A DNA stretch of 64,000 nucleotides. Origin: DASUPK01 sp963801055. Its GTDB lineage: Bacteria > Actinomycetota > Thermoleophilia > Solirubrobacterales > 70-9. The notes under the pieces are model-generated. The model worked only from the letters and a program-made list of their open reading frames with translations. It was not told the DNA's origin and made no database searches. Positions 1 to 9,037 of this stretch are shown here, piece after piece. The stretch's first letter is position 1; each line of letters opens with the position of its first letter. The translations under genes were made by a program, and so were the position numbers. The stretch is from assembly GCA_963801055.1 (NCBI GenBank), contig CAWDDE010000001.1, positions 310,001-374,000 of the forward strand. The letters are read 5' to 3'.

Positions 1-956
1 GAGAACGCCCGGCGTCTAGTTGCGATCGAGGAGGCCATGGCCGAGCGCGATTGGCTGGACCTCGAGCTCGTCGAGGCGCCGGCGGCCGACGCGCGAGCAG
101 CTTCTGCGGGTCCACGACGAGCGCCACCGTCGTCTCCATTGAGGAGCTCACGCGGCGCGGGGGCGGGCTGATCGACCTCGACACGGTCGCGAGCGCCGGC
201 TCCTGGGAGGCAGCGCTTCACGCGGCCGGCGGGGCAGTGCACGCCACAGAGCGGGTACTCGCCGACGGGGGGTTCGCCTTCTGTGGCCTGCGGCCGCCCG
301 GGCACCACGCCGAGCGAAACCGAGCGATGGGCTTCTGCCTGTTCAACAACGTCGCGGTAGCCGCCGCGCACGCTCTCGAGGAAGGCGGAGTCGAGCGCGT
401 CCTGGTCCTCGACTGGGACGTCCACCATGGCAACGGCACCGAAACGATCTTCTACGGCTCCCCCTGGGTCCTCTACTCGAGCATCCACCAGAGCCCGCTC
501 TATCCGGGCACGGGGGCCGCGACGGATTTCGGCGACGGCGACGGCGAGGGATACACCGTCAACCTCCCGGTGCCGCCGGGCGCCGGTCCCGACGAGTTCC
601 TGTCCCTCGTCCAGACGGTGGTCGCGCCCATCGCGCGCGAGTGGCGCCCCGGGCTGATCTGCATCTCGGCCGGATTCGACGCCCACCGGGACGACCCGCT
701 CGCGAACTGCGAGCTGGACGACGCGGCCTACTGGGAGATGGCGGCGGCCATCCGAGTCCTGGCGATCGAGCTGGGCGCTCCGGTGCTGATCTGCCTGGAG
801 GGCGGCTACTCGCTCGGCGCCCTCTCGCGCTCTGTGGTCGCCACACTCGACGCCTTCCGCGGCGACGGCGATCCGCGCGAGGCTCCCACCGCGCCGGCCG
901 CGGGGTATTGCGATCGCCTCGCTCGCCTCTGGCCCGTCCTGTCCGGATCCGCCTAG
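1..956 (+). CDS. Histone deacetylase-family (AcuC/HDAC-like) amidohydrolase, 5' partial, frameshifted
   Basis: Zinc-dependent deacetylase fold that in bacteria removes acetyl or acylamide groups from small amines or proteins; the substrate here cannot be told. Visible motifs are RPPGHHAE (tandem His of the charge relay), DWDVHHGNGT (metal Asp and His), ISAGFDAH (metal Asp) and LEGGYS (transition-state Tyr). The window opens inside the gene: the first codons read ENARRLVAIEEAM, typical of residues about 15-30 of the family, so little is missing. Two frame changes occur before base 130 (LRVHDERH in one frame, VVSIEEL in the next). From 129 to the TAG the frame is clean. It converges with the next gene, the stops lying 1 nt apart. 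Confidence 0.85.
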   Translation, partial: ERPASSCDRGGHGRARLAGPRARRGAGGRRASSFCGSTTSATVVSIEELTRRGGGLIDLDTVASAGSWEAALHAAGGAVHATERVLADGGFAFCGLRPPGHHAERNRAMGFCLFNNVAVAAAHALEEGGVERVLVLDWDVHHGNGTETIFYGSPWVLYSSIHQSPLYPGTGAATDFGDGDGEGYTVNLPVPPGAGPDEFLSLVQTVVAPIAREWRPGLICISAGFDAHRDDPLANCELDDAAYWEMAAAIRVLAIELGAPVLICLEGGYSLGALSRSVVATLDAFRGDGDPREAPTAPAAGYCDRLARLWPVLSGSA

Positions 957-957
957 C

Positions 958-2209
958 TCAGGCTGTCAGCTGCTCCTTGAGCTCGCCGAGCATGGCCTCG
1001 GGCAAGCCGGGAACGGTATGCAGATCATCCACGGAGTCGAAGCCCCCTCTGCGCTCGCGGTAGGCGATCACCCGGGTCGCGTGTGTCACAGAGAGGCCGA
1101 GCCCCCGAAGCTGATCGAACGACGCTTCGTTCAGATTCAGCCGCGACCCGCCCGCACTTGCCTTCGCCTCCCTGACTCGCTCGGTCGCCCTCTGGGCGCG
1201 CCTGGCACGACCCGCCTCGGCCGCCCGGCGCCACGGAGCGAGCCGAGGCTGATCGATGGCGGGTTGCTCGTCCGTCTTCTGCGGCTTCCGGAAGCTCCGG
1301 GCGCTTGACCTGCTCGGCCGCCTGACGCTCCCTTTTGGCGGCCTCGCGGAACTTTCCCTCAGCGGACTCCGCGCGCTCGGTCGTCGTGCCGAGCTTGGCT
1401 TCCGCGGACTCCGCGCGCTCTGTCGCCTCTCGCAGCTCGTCCTCGGCGACCTTCAGCTTCTGCGCCGCGAATTGCTCCGCCTCCCGGCGCGCCGTCTCGC
1501 GGCTGACTCGAAGATGCTCCTCGGCCTCCTCGGCCCTGCGACGCTCCCGTGCGGAGGCCTCGCGGAGCTTCAGCTCCGCGGACTCGGCCCGCTCAATCGC
1601 CTCTGCGAGCTTGCGCTCCGCGGAATCCGCGCGCTCGGTCGCCTCGCGCAGCTGGCGCTCGGCTCCCTTCAGCTCCCGCGCAGCAGACTGCTCTCCTTCC
1701 CGGCGCAGCGCCTCCGACTGCCCCCGCAGCCACTCGGCGGCAGCGGCCCGGGCGTCGACCTCGGCGTCCGCCCGAAGCTGCTCCCGGAGGCCGGCCTCGG
1801 TCTCCCGGCGCACGGTCTCCCGGGTCACGCGAACACGCTCCTCGGCCTCCTCGCGGACCGCCGCCTCCCGCTCGGCCAGGCGAAGCTCGGCCTGCTGTTC
1901 GGTCTGCGATCGGGTGTCGGCCTCGACCTTGGCGAGCGCATCCCGGATGCTCTCCTCGGATTCGGCCTGCAGACGTCGCAGCTCGGCGTCGAGGCGCTCC
2001 CGGGTGTCGATGACGGTGAGACTCGCTTCGGCCCGCGCCTCGGCCTCCTGGAGACGCCCCTGAACCGCCTCCAGCGACCTGGTGGCGCGCCGGCGCTCCT
2101 CCTCGAGGTCGCCCTCGAGCGCGAGGATCTCGGCGGTGGCACTGCGCTCAGCCTGCCGGCGCGCCGTGTCCGGGGCGTCCCTCAGCCGCTCATCGCGCTC
2201 GCCAGTCAT
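958..2209 (-). CDS. Long coiled-coil protein with C-terminal helix-hairpin-helix (ComEA-like) domain, frameshifted
   Basis: From the ATG at 2209 about 300 residues are Glu/Arg/Ala-rich heptad-like repeats (ERAESAE, RETARREAE and similar), predicted to be a long coiled coil. The frame then shifts near 1255-1290. The following frame reads to a TGA at 958-960 and contains SRLNLNEASFDQLRGLGLS and GFDSVDDLHTVPGL, a duplicated helix-hairpin-helix as in ComEA, which binds DNA without sequence preference. I saw no signal peptide or membrane segment. Function is unknown; a DNA-organising or DNA-tethering role is inferred from the HhH domain only. The antisense strand is open for long stretches because of codon bias, not coding. 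Confidence 0.7.
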
Positions 2210-2368
2210 CGAGGGCGGTCACTCTATTCGAGGTGCGAGGGAGTCTCGGGGCCGCGAGCTGCGAGGTCGCAGTTTCGGCGCTGCGGTGCCCTTCTTTCGC
2301 GGCATCCCCGTCTGGTTTGGGATGAGCCGGGCGGCGAGGCTCGCGGAAACGAGCCCGAGGAGGTTTGC

Positions 2369-2611
2369 ATGTCAGAACTCGTCGCCCGATTGCAGCTCGC
2401 CGCGCAGATGGCGGGCCGCCGGTTGCTCGCCCAGCCGCCCGGTCGGGCCCAGGGGACGGTCGAGTACGTCGGTCTGATCCTGCTCGTCGCCCTGCTGATG
2501 GTGGGGATGGTGGCTGCGATGAAGGGCTTCCAGGGCAAGCAGGGTTTGGAGCTCGCCCAGACGATCGTGGACAAGATCCGAGAGGCGGTGGGCCAGGTCA
2601 AGTTCAAGTGA
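2369..2611 (+). CDS. Flp/Fap-type pilin-like small membrane protein
   Basis: An 80-residue protein with a short N-terminal region, then GTVEYVGLILLVAL, the class III (Flp) pilin pattern in which a Gly precedes the processed hydrophobic helix with a conserved Glu at +4 or +5. The C-terminus is a short amphipathic helix (QTIVDKIREAV). A good Shine-Dalgarno (GAGGAGG) lies 6 nt before the ATG and fixes the start. No tad/cpa secretion, prepilin peptidase or TadE genes occur nearby, so its export machinery must lie elsewhere. Role as a pilus subunit is inferred from the motif. Confidence 0.7.
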   Translation: MSELVARLQLAAQMAGRRLLAQPPGRAQGTVEYVGLILLVALLMVGMVAAMKGFQGKQGLELAQTIVDKIREAVGQVKFK

Positions 2612-2710
2612 TGCGACGGTGCTCCGATCATGCGAGGTCGCACCGCCAGGCGCGACCCGTCTAGTCAGTGAGGAACAACCGTTTGCGACGGCCGCTCCAC
2701 GTGGGGAGCG

Positions 2711-2765
2711 AAGGGCGAAGCCCTTGGCGCGAGGGTGCTCCGAGGCGAAGCCGAGGAGCAACCCG
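2711..2765. repeat. Intergenic REP-like palindromic element, copy 1
   Basis: Two adjacent hairpins. The first (2711-2725) is a 6-bp perfect stem with a GAA loop. The second (2729-2765) is a 37-nt unit: outer stem GCTCC/GGAGC, tandem G-A mismatches, then inner stem GGC-GAA-GCC. The 37-nt unit recurs base for base at 46275-46311 in the same orientation. Both copies lie in short intergenic gaps just after a gene end, consistent with a REP-type or mRNA-end element. Confidence 0.65.
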
Positions 2766-2844
2766 TTTCACCCTGGGTGGGGCGGCCGCCGCTGTTGCGC
2801 CTGATCGCGAAACCGTGATTTCCAGGCGTGAGAGACTGGCGCGC

Positions 2845-3580
2845 ATGGCCGCCAGCCGCAGCTATGATCGCGCCCCCGCCGACCCGCGCCCGATCACCAT
2901 CGAGGCCGGCTTCGTCCGTACGGCCGACGGCTCCGCCCTGATCTCACAGGGCGATACGCGGGTCATCTGCACGGCGTCGGTGACCGACTCCGTGCCCCGC
3001 TGGCTGGAGGGCAAGGGCCGGGGCTGGGTGACCGCCGAGTACGCGATGCTGCCGGCCTCCACCGGCGATCGGAAGGCACGTGACATCAGCCGCGGCAAGC
3101 AGGACGGCCGCGGGGTGGAGATCCAGCGGTTGATCGGCAGGTCGCTGCGCGGCGTGGTCGACTTCCAGGCCCTCGGCGAGCGCGCTGTCTACGTCGACTG
3201 CGACGTGCTCCAGGCCGACGGCGGCACGCGCTGCGCGGCGATCACCGGCGGATTCGTCGCCCTGCAACAGGCGTTCTCGCGCGCTGGTTGAGGCGGGGAC
3301 GATCGAGCGATTGCCGCTCGATCAGTCGGTCGCCGCGATCAGCGTCGGGATCGTGGACGGCAGGGCGCTCTGCGACCTGGATTACACAGAGGACTCTGCC
3401 GCCGAGGTTGATGCGAACGTCGTCATGACCGGGGATGGCGGACTCGTGGAGGTACAGGCGACCGCGGAGCGGACGCCGCTGTCCCGCGCCTCGCTGGACG
3501 AGCTGCTGGTGCTCGCCGAGGGTGGGATCACCAGGTTGCGCGCAGCTCAGGAGTCTGCCCTCGGAGCGCTCCCCGCCTGA
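2845..3580 (+). CDS. rph: Ribonuclease PH, one frameshift
   Basis: Phosphorolytic 3'-5' exoribonuclease that trims tRNA 3' ends. The N-terminal part (MAASRSYDRAP, GDTRVICTASV, EYAMLPAST, SRGKQDGRGVEIQRLIGRSLR, DCDVLQADGGTR, TGGFVAL) matches the family throughout. The frame breaks near 3275-3300, and the remainder (LPLDQSVAAISVGIVDG, DLDYTEDSAAEVDANVVMT) continues in another frame to a TGA at 3578. The joined length of about 245 residues is normal. It is followed after 14 nt by rdgB, the usual rph-rdgB pairing in bacteria. The shift is probably a sequence error because both halves are fully conserved. Confidence 0.93.
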
Positions 3581-3594
3581 GATCCTGAGCGGCG

Positions 3595-4188
3595 ATGTCG
3601 GCACTCCTGCTCGCAACCCGCAACGAGCACAAGCTCCGCGAGCTGCGCGAGGCGCTGCCCGGCGTCGAGCTCGATCCCCTGCCGCCTGGCGTCGAGCTGC
3701 CCCCCGAAGAGTGGCAGAGCTTCGCGGATAACGCGCTCGGCAAGGCGCGCGCCTCGCACGCCGCGACCGGTCGCGCCACGATCGCCGACGACTCGGGCAT
3801 CGAGGCCTACGGGCTCGGCGGTCAGCCCGGAGTTCGCTCGGCCCGCTACGCCGGCGAGGGCGCAACCGACGAGCAGAACCTGGCCAAGCTCCTCGAGGAG
3901 GTTGGCCGCCAGGACGACCGGCGGGTGGTCTACGTCTGCGTGATCGCCCTTGTCGATGAGGGCGGCAACGAGTCGATCTTCGAGGGTCGGTGCGAGGGCA
4001 CGCTCGCGACCGAGCCGCGCGGGAGCGGTGGCTTCGGGTACGACCCGGCTTTCGTCCCTGACGACCGGGGGCCCGGCGACGAGCGCACGATGGCGGAGCT
4101 CATCCCCGAGGAGAAGAACGCGATCAGCCATCGCGGACGGGCCGCGCGCGCCCTGGCGGTCCACCTCGGGGTGGGGGTGGACCCGTGA
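3595..4188 (+). CDS. rdgB: dITP/XTP pyrophosphatase (RdgB/HAM1)
   Basis: House-cleaning nucleotidase that hydrolyses ITP, dITP and XTP to the monophosphates, keeping deaminated purines out of DNA. At 197 residues it is of normal length and intact. Motifs: TRNEHKLRELREAL (phosphate-binding N-terminus), FADNALGKA, ADDSGIE (catalytic Asp pair) and GGFGYDPAF. It follows rph closely and overlaps the start of the cation transporter by 4 nt, so the three genes are probably co-transcribed. Confidence 0.95.
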   Translation: MSALLLATRNEHKLRELREALPGVELDPLPPGVELPPEEWQSFADNALGKARASHAATGRATIADDSGIEAYGLGGQPGVRSARYAGEGATDEQNLAKLLEEVGRQDDRRVVYVCVIALVDEGGNESIFEGRCEGTLATEPRGSGGFGYDPAFVPDDRGPGDERTMAELIPEEKNAISHRGRAARALAVHLGVGVDP

Positions 4189-5129
4189 ACGCGGTCGGGT
4201 CGGTCGATGCCGGATCTCGGATCTCAAAGCCCGGCGCGGCCGCGGTCTCGATCGCCTCCAACTCGACCCTGATCGCCCTCAAGCTCGCCGCGGCGGCGAT
4301 CACCGGCTCGGTGGCGATTTTGAGCGAGGCCCTTCACTCGGCGATCGACCTGATCGCCTCGGTCGTCGCCTTCGTCTCGGTCCGCAAGGCGGAGGAGCCC
4401 GCCGACGTCGAGCATCCCTACGGGCACGAGAAGCTCGAGGACGTCGCGGCGACGATCGAGGGAATGCTGATCCTCGTCGGCGCGGGGCTGATCGTTTACG
4501 AGGCGGTGCATCGGCTGACGACGGGGGCCTCGGTCGAGAAGCTCGGGGTCGGGATCGTCGTGATCGGGTTCTCGGCACTTGCGAACGCCATCGTCTCCCA
4601 GTTCCTCTCGCGCCAGGCGCGGCGCCAGCGGTCCCCGGCCCTGGCGGGGGACGCCGCGCACCTCGGCACCGATGCCTTCACCTCGCTCGGCGTGCTGCTG
4701 GGATTGCTGCTCGTCCAGATCACCGGCGCCGACGCGATCGACTCGGCGGTGGCGATCGCGGTGGCCGTCGTGATCGTCGTCGCGGGGGTGCGCATCCTGC
4801 GGCGCTCGGCCGCTGTTCTCGTCGACGAGGCGCCGCCCGCCGAGGAGATGGATCGCATCGAGTCGGCGATTTCCAGGGCCCGGGCCGACGACCCGGAGGT
4901 GGTGGGCTACCACAAGCTGCGCGCCCGGACCACGGGCCGGCGGAGCTACATCGACCTGCACCTCCAGTTCCGCAGTGGCACGACCCTCGAGCGGGCACAC
5001 GAGGTGGCCCACCGGCTGCGCGACGCGATTGAGGCCGACCTCGGCGATGCCGAGGTGCTGATCCATGTCGAGCCGGAGAGCTCCCGCCGCGACCCGGCGG
5101 AGTCCCCGAGGGAGTTCAGGGCGGGTTAA
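4185..5129 (+). CDS. Cation diffusion facilitator (CDF) metal efflux transporter
   Basis: A 314-residue inner-membrane proton/divalent cation antiporter, likely for Zn or Fe/Mn. Six hydrophobic segments occupy the first 210 residues. HSAID in TM2 and HLGTD in TM5 supply the two HxxxD motifs of the transport site. The C-terminal cytoplasmic domain (HKLRART, DLHLQFRSGTTLERAHEVAHRLRDAIE) is the CDF dimerisation domain. The GTG start overlaps the rdgB stop (GTGA). The substrate cannot be told from sequence alone. Confidence 0.9.
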   Translation: MNAVGSVDAGSRISKPGAAAVSIASNSTLIALKLAAAAITGSVAILSEALHSAIDLIASVVAFVSVRKAEEPADVEHPYGHEKLEDVAATIEGMLILVGAGLIVYEAVHRLTTGASVEKLGVGIVVIGFSALANAIVSQFLSRQARRQRSPALAGDAAHLGTDAFTSLGVLLGLLLVQITGADAIDSAVAIAVAVVIVVAGVRILRRSAAVLVDEAPPAEEMDRIESAISRARADDPEVVGYHKLRARTTGRRSYIDLHLQFRSGTTLERAHEVAHRLRDAIEADLGDAEVLIHVEPESSRRDPAESPREFRAG

Positions 5130-5266
5130 ACGAGGTTGACTGCCGCCGCCAGACCCACCGCGCCCACGACGATGCTGTAGCCCGTATAGCCGCCGATCGC
5201 CAGCAGCAGGACGGCGATCCCACAGACGATCACCACCGTGAGCCAGGAGCCCTGCTCGAGAGTCAC
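5126..5266 (-). CDS. Small two-helix membrane protein, unknown
   Basis: A 46-residue reading frame from a GTG at 5266 (MTLEQGSWLTVV...) to a TAA whose bases overlap the stop of the convergent CDF gene. Two hydrophobic stretches (WLTVVIVCGIAVLLLAIGG and YSIVVGAVGLAAAV) with a Gly turn look like a hairpin membrane protein. I recognise no family. The reading is supported by the clean hydrophobic pattern and by its fit in the gap; the start is uncertain. Confidence 0.5.
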   Translation of the reverse strand: MTLEQGSWLTVVIVCGIAVLLLAIGGYTGYSIVVGAVGLAAAVNLV

Positions 5267-5280
5267 GCTCGCTATTTTGA

Positions 5281-5652
5281 ACCAGTAGTCCCCCGTCGAT
5301 CGCCCCGACCCTCTCCGATGCCGGCCGGGCGGTCGCCTATCTGGAGGAGATCTCGCCTCAGGTGCGCGGTTGCGCGATCCTCTCCGAGGCGGGCGAGCCG
5401 CTGGCGGCGAGCGGCGACGTCGAGGGCTGGGGAGAGGCCGGGCGCGAGCTGATCGCCGCGGCCGACGCCGCCGGCGGCGAGCCGGTCGCACACGCCCATG
5501 TCGCCACCGGCGACGGCGAGGCTTTCTGCGTCCGCGAGAGCGGGCTCGTGGCCGTCGCCGTCACCGAGCGCTTCGCGCTCGCGTCGCTGATGCTGTTCGA
5601 CATGCGGATCACGCTGCGCGAGCTTGCTGCCGCGGGCGCGGGATCAGGGTGA
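5281..5652 (+). CDS. Roadblock/LC7-like domain protein, start unclear
   Basis: The reading frame gives AVAYLEEISPQVRGCAILSEAGEPLAASGD followed by an alternating beta/alpha pattern ending FDMRITLRELAAAG. This resembles the roadblock/LC7 fold (about 100 residues) used in small-GTPase-linked modules. The frame is open from 5281 after a TGA, but the only start codon before the conserved part is GTG 5362, which would cut into the domain, so the 5' end may carry a base error. It overlaps the next gene by GTGA. Family call is by pattern, not proven. Confidence 0.55.
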   Translation, partial: TSSPPSIAPTLSDAGRAVAYLEEISPQVRGCAILSEAGEPLAASGDVEGWGEAGRELIAAADAAGGEPVAHAHVATGDGEAFCVRESGLVAVAVTERFALASLMLFDMRITLRELAAAGAGSG

Positions 5653-5888
5653 CGACGAAGCCGCATCGGGTGCTGCTGGAGCGGGTCTCCGGCTACGCCG
5701 ACGAGGCCGCCGCGTATCTCCGCCGTCGCAGGCACCTCCGCAAGCCGTTCGCGAGGACTTATTACCCCGGTGGGCGAAGCGCCTCCTTTCCCGCCGACTC
5801 CGGGGAGGGGCGTGACCTCTTCCTAGCCGCCTCGCGCCTGATCGAGATCGCAAGCCAGCCGCGCCGGACCCGGAGCGGCTCGAAGTGA
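5649..5888 (+). CDS. Short basic hypothetical protein
   Basis: A 79-residue protein starting MTTKPHRVLLERVSGYADEA, with an Arg-rich helix (YLRRRRHLRKPFA) and a second helix near the end (DLFLAASRLIEIAS). Its start overlaps the roadblock-like gene by 4 nt and its stop overlaps the tldD start by 4 nt, so the three are translationally coupled. No known family recognised; the tight overlaps on both sides are the best evidence that it is real. Confidence 0.6.
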   Translation: MTTKPHRVLLERVSGYADEAAAYLRRRRHLRKPFARTYYPGGRSASFPADSGEGRDLFLAASRLIEIASQPRRTRSGSK

Positions 5889-7295
5889 GCGCCGACCCCG
5901 TGACGCTGGTGGACAGGAGCGTCGCGGCCACGGCGCTCGAGCGGGCGCTCGCCCGGGGTGGGGACTTCGCCGAGCTCTTCTGCGAGGAGCGCAGCGGCTT
6001 CTCCCTTTCGATCGACGAATCGCGAGTCGAACGGCCCCAGTCGGGCAGCGAGCGCGGCGCCGGGATCAGGGTGATCGACGGCGGAGGTGACCCGTTTCGC
6101 ACACGTCGACGGGCTCGCCGAAGCCGATCTGATGCGCGCTGCCGATGGGCTGGCCGGGGCGCTCGGCGGCGATCGCCAGAGAGCCCGTTGCCACTGCGGG
6201 CGCCGGAGCCGCCCGAGCTGCAGGAGATCGATGTCGATCCGGCGTCGGTCCCGGCGGAGCGCAAGGCGCGATGTCCTGCGGGAGCTCGACGAGCGCGCCC
6301 GCTCGGCCGGGTCCGAGGTGGCGCAGGCCTCGGCCAGCTACAGCGAGGGGCGTCGCCGCGTTGCCGTCTTCAACTCCGAGGGCCTGCAGGCCAGCCGACG
6401 ATCGGACCCGCGTCCGGCTCGGCGCCCAGGTGGTGGCCCGCCGGAACGGCACGCGTGGAGACGGGCTTCGAGACCCTCGGTGCCCATCGCGGCTTCGAGC
6501 TGCTGGACGGGAGATCCGGCGCAGGATCGCCGAGCAGGCGGCTCGCAAGGCGATCGACGCTGCTCGGCGCGGACCCGGCGCCTGCCGGAGAGATGACGGT
6601 GGTGGTGGGCGGCGGGTTCGGCGGCGTCCTCTTCCACGAGATGACTGGTCACGGACTGGAGGCCGACGCCGTCCAGAAGGGAGCCAGCGTCTACGCAAAC
6701 CGGATCGGCGAGAAGGTGGCCGAGCCGCTCCTCACCGCCTACGACGACGGCAGCATGCCCCACGAGTGGGGGACGGGAGCGATCGACGATGAGGGCACGC
6801 CCAGCCGCAAGACGGCGGTGATCACGGAGGGCCGTCTGAACTCCTACCTCTACGACCGCCTACGCGCCAGCCGCGATCGGGACCGAGTCGACCGGCAACG
6901 GTCGCCGGGCGAGCTTCCGGGACCTCCCGATCCCGCGCATGACCAACACCTACATCGAGCCCGGAGACGCCGACCCCCAGGAGATCATCTCCGAGGTCGA
7001 CCGCGGCTTCTACGCGGTCTCCTTCGGCGGAGGCCAGGTGGAGCCGGCCACCGGCGACTTCGTCTTCGGCGTCTCCGAGGGCTACCTGATCGAGGGGGGC
7101 AAGGTGACCAAGCCCTGTCGCGGCGCCACCCTGATCGGCAATTGCCTGCAGGCGCTCGCCCGGATCGACGCGGTCGGATCGGACTTCGAGATGAAGACGG
7201 GCTTCTGCGGCAAGGCCGGCCAGACCGCGCCGGTCGGGACCGGCCAGGGGCACGTCCGCATCCGTGGCATGACCGTCGGGGGGACGGCGGTATGA
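5885..7295 (+). CDS. tldD: TldD metalloprotease, many frameshifts
   Basis: TldD is the active subunit of the TldD/TldE zinc protease, which processes modified peptides and unfolded antitoxins. The N-terminus (MSADPVTLVDRSVAATALERAL, ELFCEERSGFSLSIDESRVE) and the catalytic segment LFHEMTGHGLEAD (HExxxH zinc motif) are clear. The C-terminal half (NTYIEPGDADPQEII, GFYAVSFGGGQVEPATGDFVF, KVTKPCRGATLIGNCLQAL) is in one clean frame from about 6940. Between 6080 and 6930 the protein is scattered over three frames by at least eight shifts. It overlaps tldE by ATGA. Family assignment is secure; the intact product is inferred. Confidence 0.88.
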
Positions 7296-8676
7296 GCGAG
7301 CCCGGCAGGTCGGGCGAGCTCGAGGACCTGGCGCGCCGCGCCGCTCGAGGCGCGACCGCCGCCGGCGCCACCGACGCGGAGGCGTGGGCGCGAGGGATCG
7401 CGCAGCCGCGAGGTCCGGGTCCGCGCGGAGGGAGGTCGAGAGCCTCACCGAGGCATCCGGGCGCGGGGTCGGCGTGCGCGCCTGGATCGAGGGCGCGGGC
7501 CGGCTATGCATACGGGACCGATCTCTCCGATTCCGGCCTGGCCGAGATCGCCGAGGCGGCCGTCGGCGCGGCGCGCGTCGCGGACGAGGACGAGCACTCT
7601 TCCGCCCCCGAGCCCTCCGGCACGCCGGCCGAGATCGCGGGGCTCCGCGACGAGGGAGTCGCCTCGACCGAGACCTCCGAGGTGATCGACCTGGCAGAGC
7701 GGATCGAGCAGGCGGCGCTCGACCGCGACCCGCGGGTCACCGGCGTCGAGGAGGTCGTCTACGTCGACGAGGACTCGCCGCGCGGCTATCGCCACCTCCC
7801 GCGGCGTCTCGGGCGGCTACAGCGCCTCGGTCGCCTACTCGTTTCTGCAGGCGATGGCGACCCAGAATTCCGAGGTCCAGACGGGCCTCGGCTTCGGGGT
7901 CGGCCGAGTCACCCCGCGAGCTCGACGCCGAACGGATCGGCACGGAGGCGGGCGACGAGGCGAGCTCGATGCTCGGCGCGACCAAGCCCGAGTCCCGCAC
8001 CTGCCCCGTGCTGCTGTCGGACCGGGTTGCCGCGAGCTTCGCCGGCTTCATCGGCGGGGCGCTTTGCCGCGGACGTGATTCAGCGCGGGCGGTCTCCCTT
8101 CGCCGATCGGCTCGGCGACGAGCTGGCCTCCGCAGGCCCTCCGAATCGCGGACGACGGGATCGATCCCGGCAGGGCTCGCCAGCGCGCCCTTCGATGGGG
8201 AGGGGACGCCGCGCGGGCGAACGCCGCTGCTCGGGCGACGGCAAGCTGCTGGCCTACCTGCACGACAGCTACACGGCCCGGCGCGGTGGAGCGACCTCGA
8301 CGGGCAACGCGTCGCGCGCCTCCTACCGCTCGCCGCCCTCGGTGAGCACCTCGAACCTGATGATCGAGCCGGGCGAGCTCTCGCTGGAGGGCGCTGCTCG
8401 AGAGGGCGGGGGACGGCGTCTACGTCACCGAGGTCGCCGGGCTCCACTCGGGCGTCAACCCGGTCACCGGCCGCTACTCGGTCGGCGCCACGGGCAGGGC
8501 GATCCGTGATGGGGCAGCTGGCGGAGCCGCTGCGCGAGTTCACGATCGCCGGTGACCTGCTCGGCACCCTCGCCGCGGTGCGGGCGGTGGGCTCGGAGTC
8601 CCGCTGGGTGCCGTTCGGCGGCTCGGTGCACAGCGCCCCGATCCTGGTCGGCGAGATGGCGATCGGCGGCTCCTAG
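7292..8676 (+). CDS. pmbA: TldE/PmbA metalloprotease partner, many frameshifts
   Basis: Partner subunit of TldD; it has the same fold but no HExxxH motif. Recognisable pieces in order: LEDLARRAARGATAAGATDAEAW, EVESLTEASGRGVGVRAW, AYGTDLSDSGLAEIAEAAV, CPVLLSDRVAASFAGFIGG, DGKLLAYLHDSYTARR, PGELSLEG, VYVTEVAGLHSGVNPVTGRYS and the C-terminal PFGGSVHSAPILVGEM. Shifts occur about ten times along the gene, so no single frame covers it. The start ATG overlaps the tldD stop. Together they form the usual tldD-tldE operon. Confidence 0.85.
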
Positions 8677-8748
8677 CGCGTCAGAAAGCGTCGCTCGGGA
8701 GGCGCTGTTAGGCTCGGCGCTCAGTCCGAATCCCGAGGAGGCGAAGAC

Positions 8749-9037
8749 GTGACCAAGGCTGAGTTCCTCGACGTGCTCGCGCGCGACAGCAGAATCGGAA
8801 ACAAGAAGGAGGCGGGCCAGGCCGTCGACGCCGTGCTCGACGCGATCACCGACGTCCTCCAGGGCGGAGGGCGAGGTGAACTTCACCGGCTTCGGCAAGT
8901 TCGCCGTGGCCGAGCGTGGGCCCAGGCAGGGCGTCAACCCGCGGACAGGCGAGCGGATCTTCATCCCGGGCGGCAAGGTGCCCCGCTTCTCCGCCGGCTC
9001 CGGGCTGAAGAAGAAGGTCAAGGGCGGCGGCGAGTAA
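8749..9037 (+). CDS. HU-family DNA-binding protein, one frameshift
   Basis: Small histone-like nucleoid protein of about 95 residues. The N-terminal dimerisation helices (MTKAEFLDVLARDSRIGNKKEAGQAV) are followed by the HU signature GFGKFAVAERGPRQGVNPRTGE and a basic tail. One extra G near 8868-8872 (GGAGGGCGAG where GGAGGCGAG restores EVNFTGFG) breaks the frame. The GTG start has a strong GAGGAGG Shine-Dalgarno at 8736. Confidence 0.92.

Noticed and set aside
4185..5129. DNA regulatory or riboswitch element before the CDF gene
   Set aside because: The gene start overlaps rdgB by 4 nt; there is no leader.
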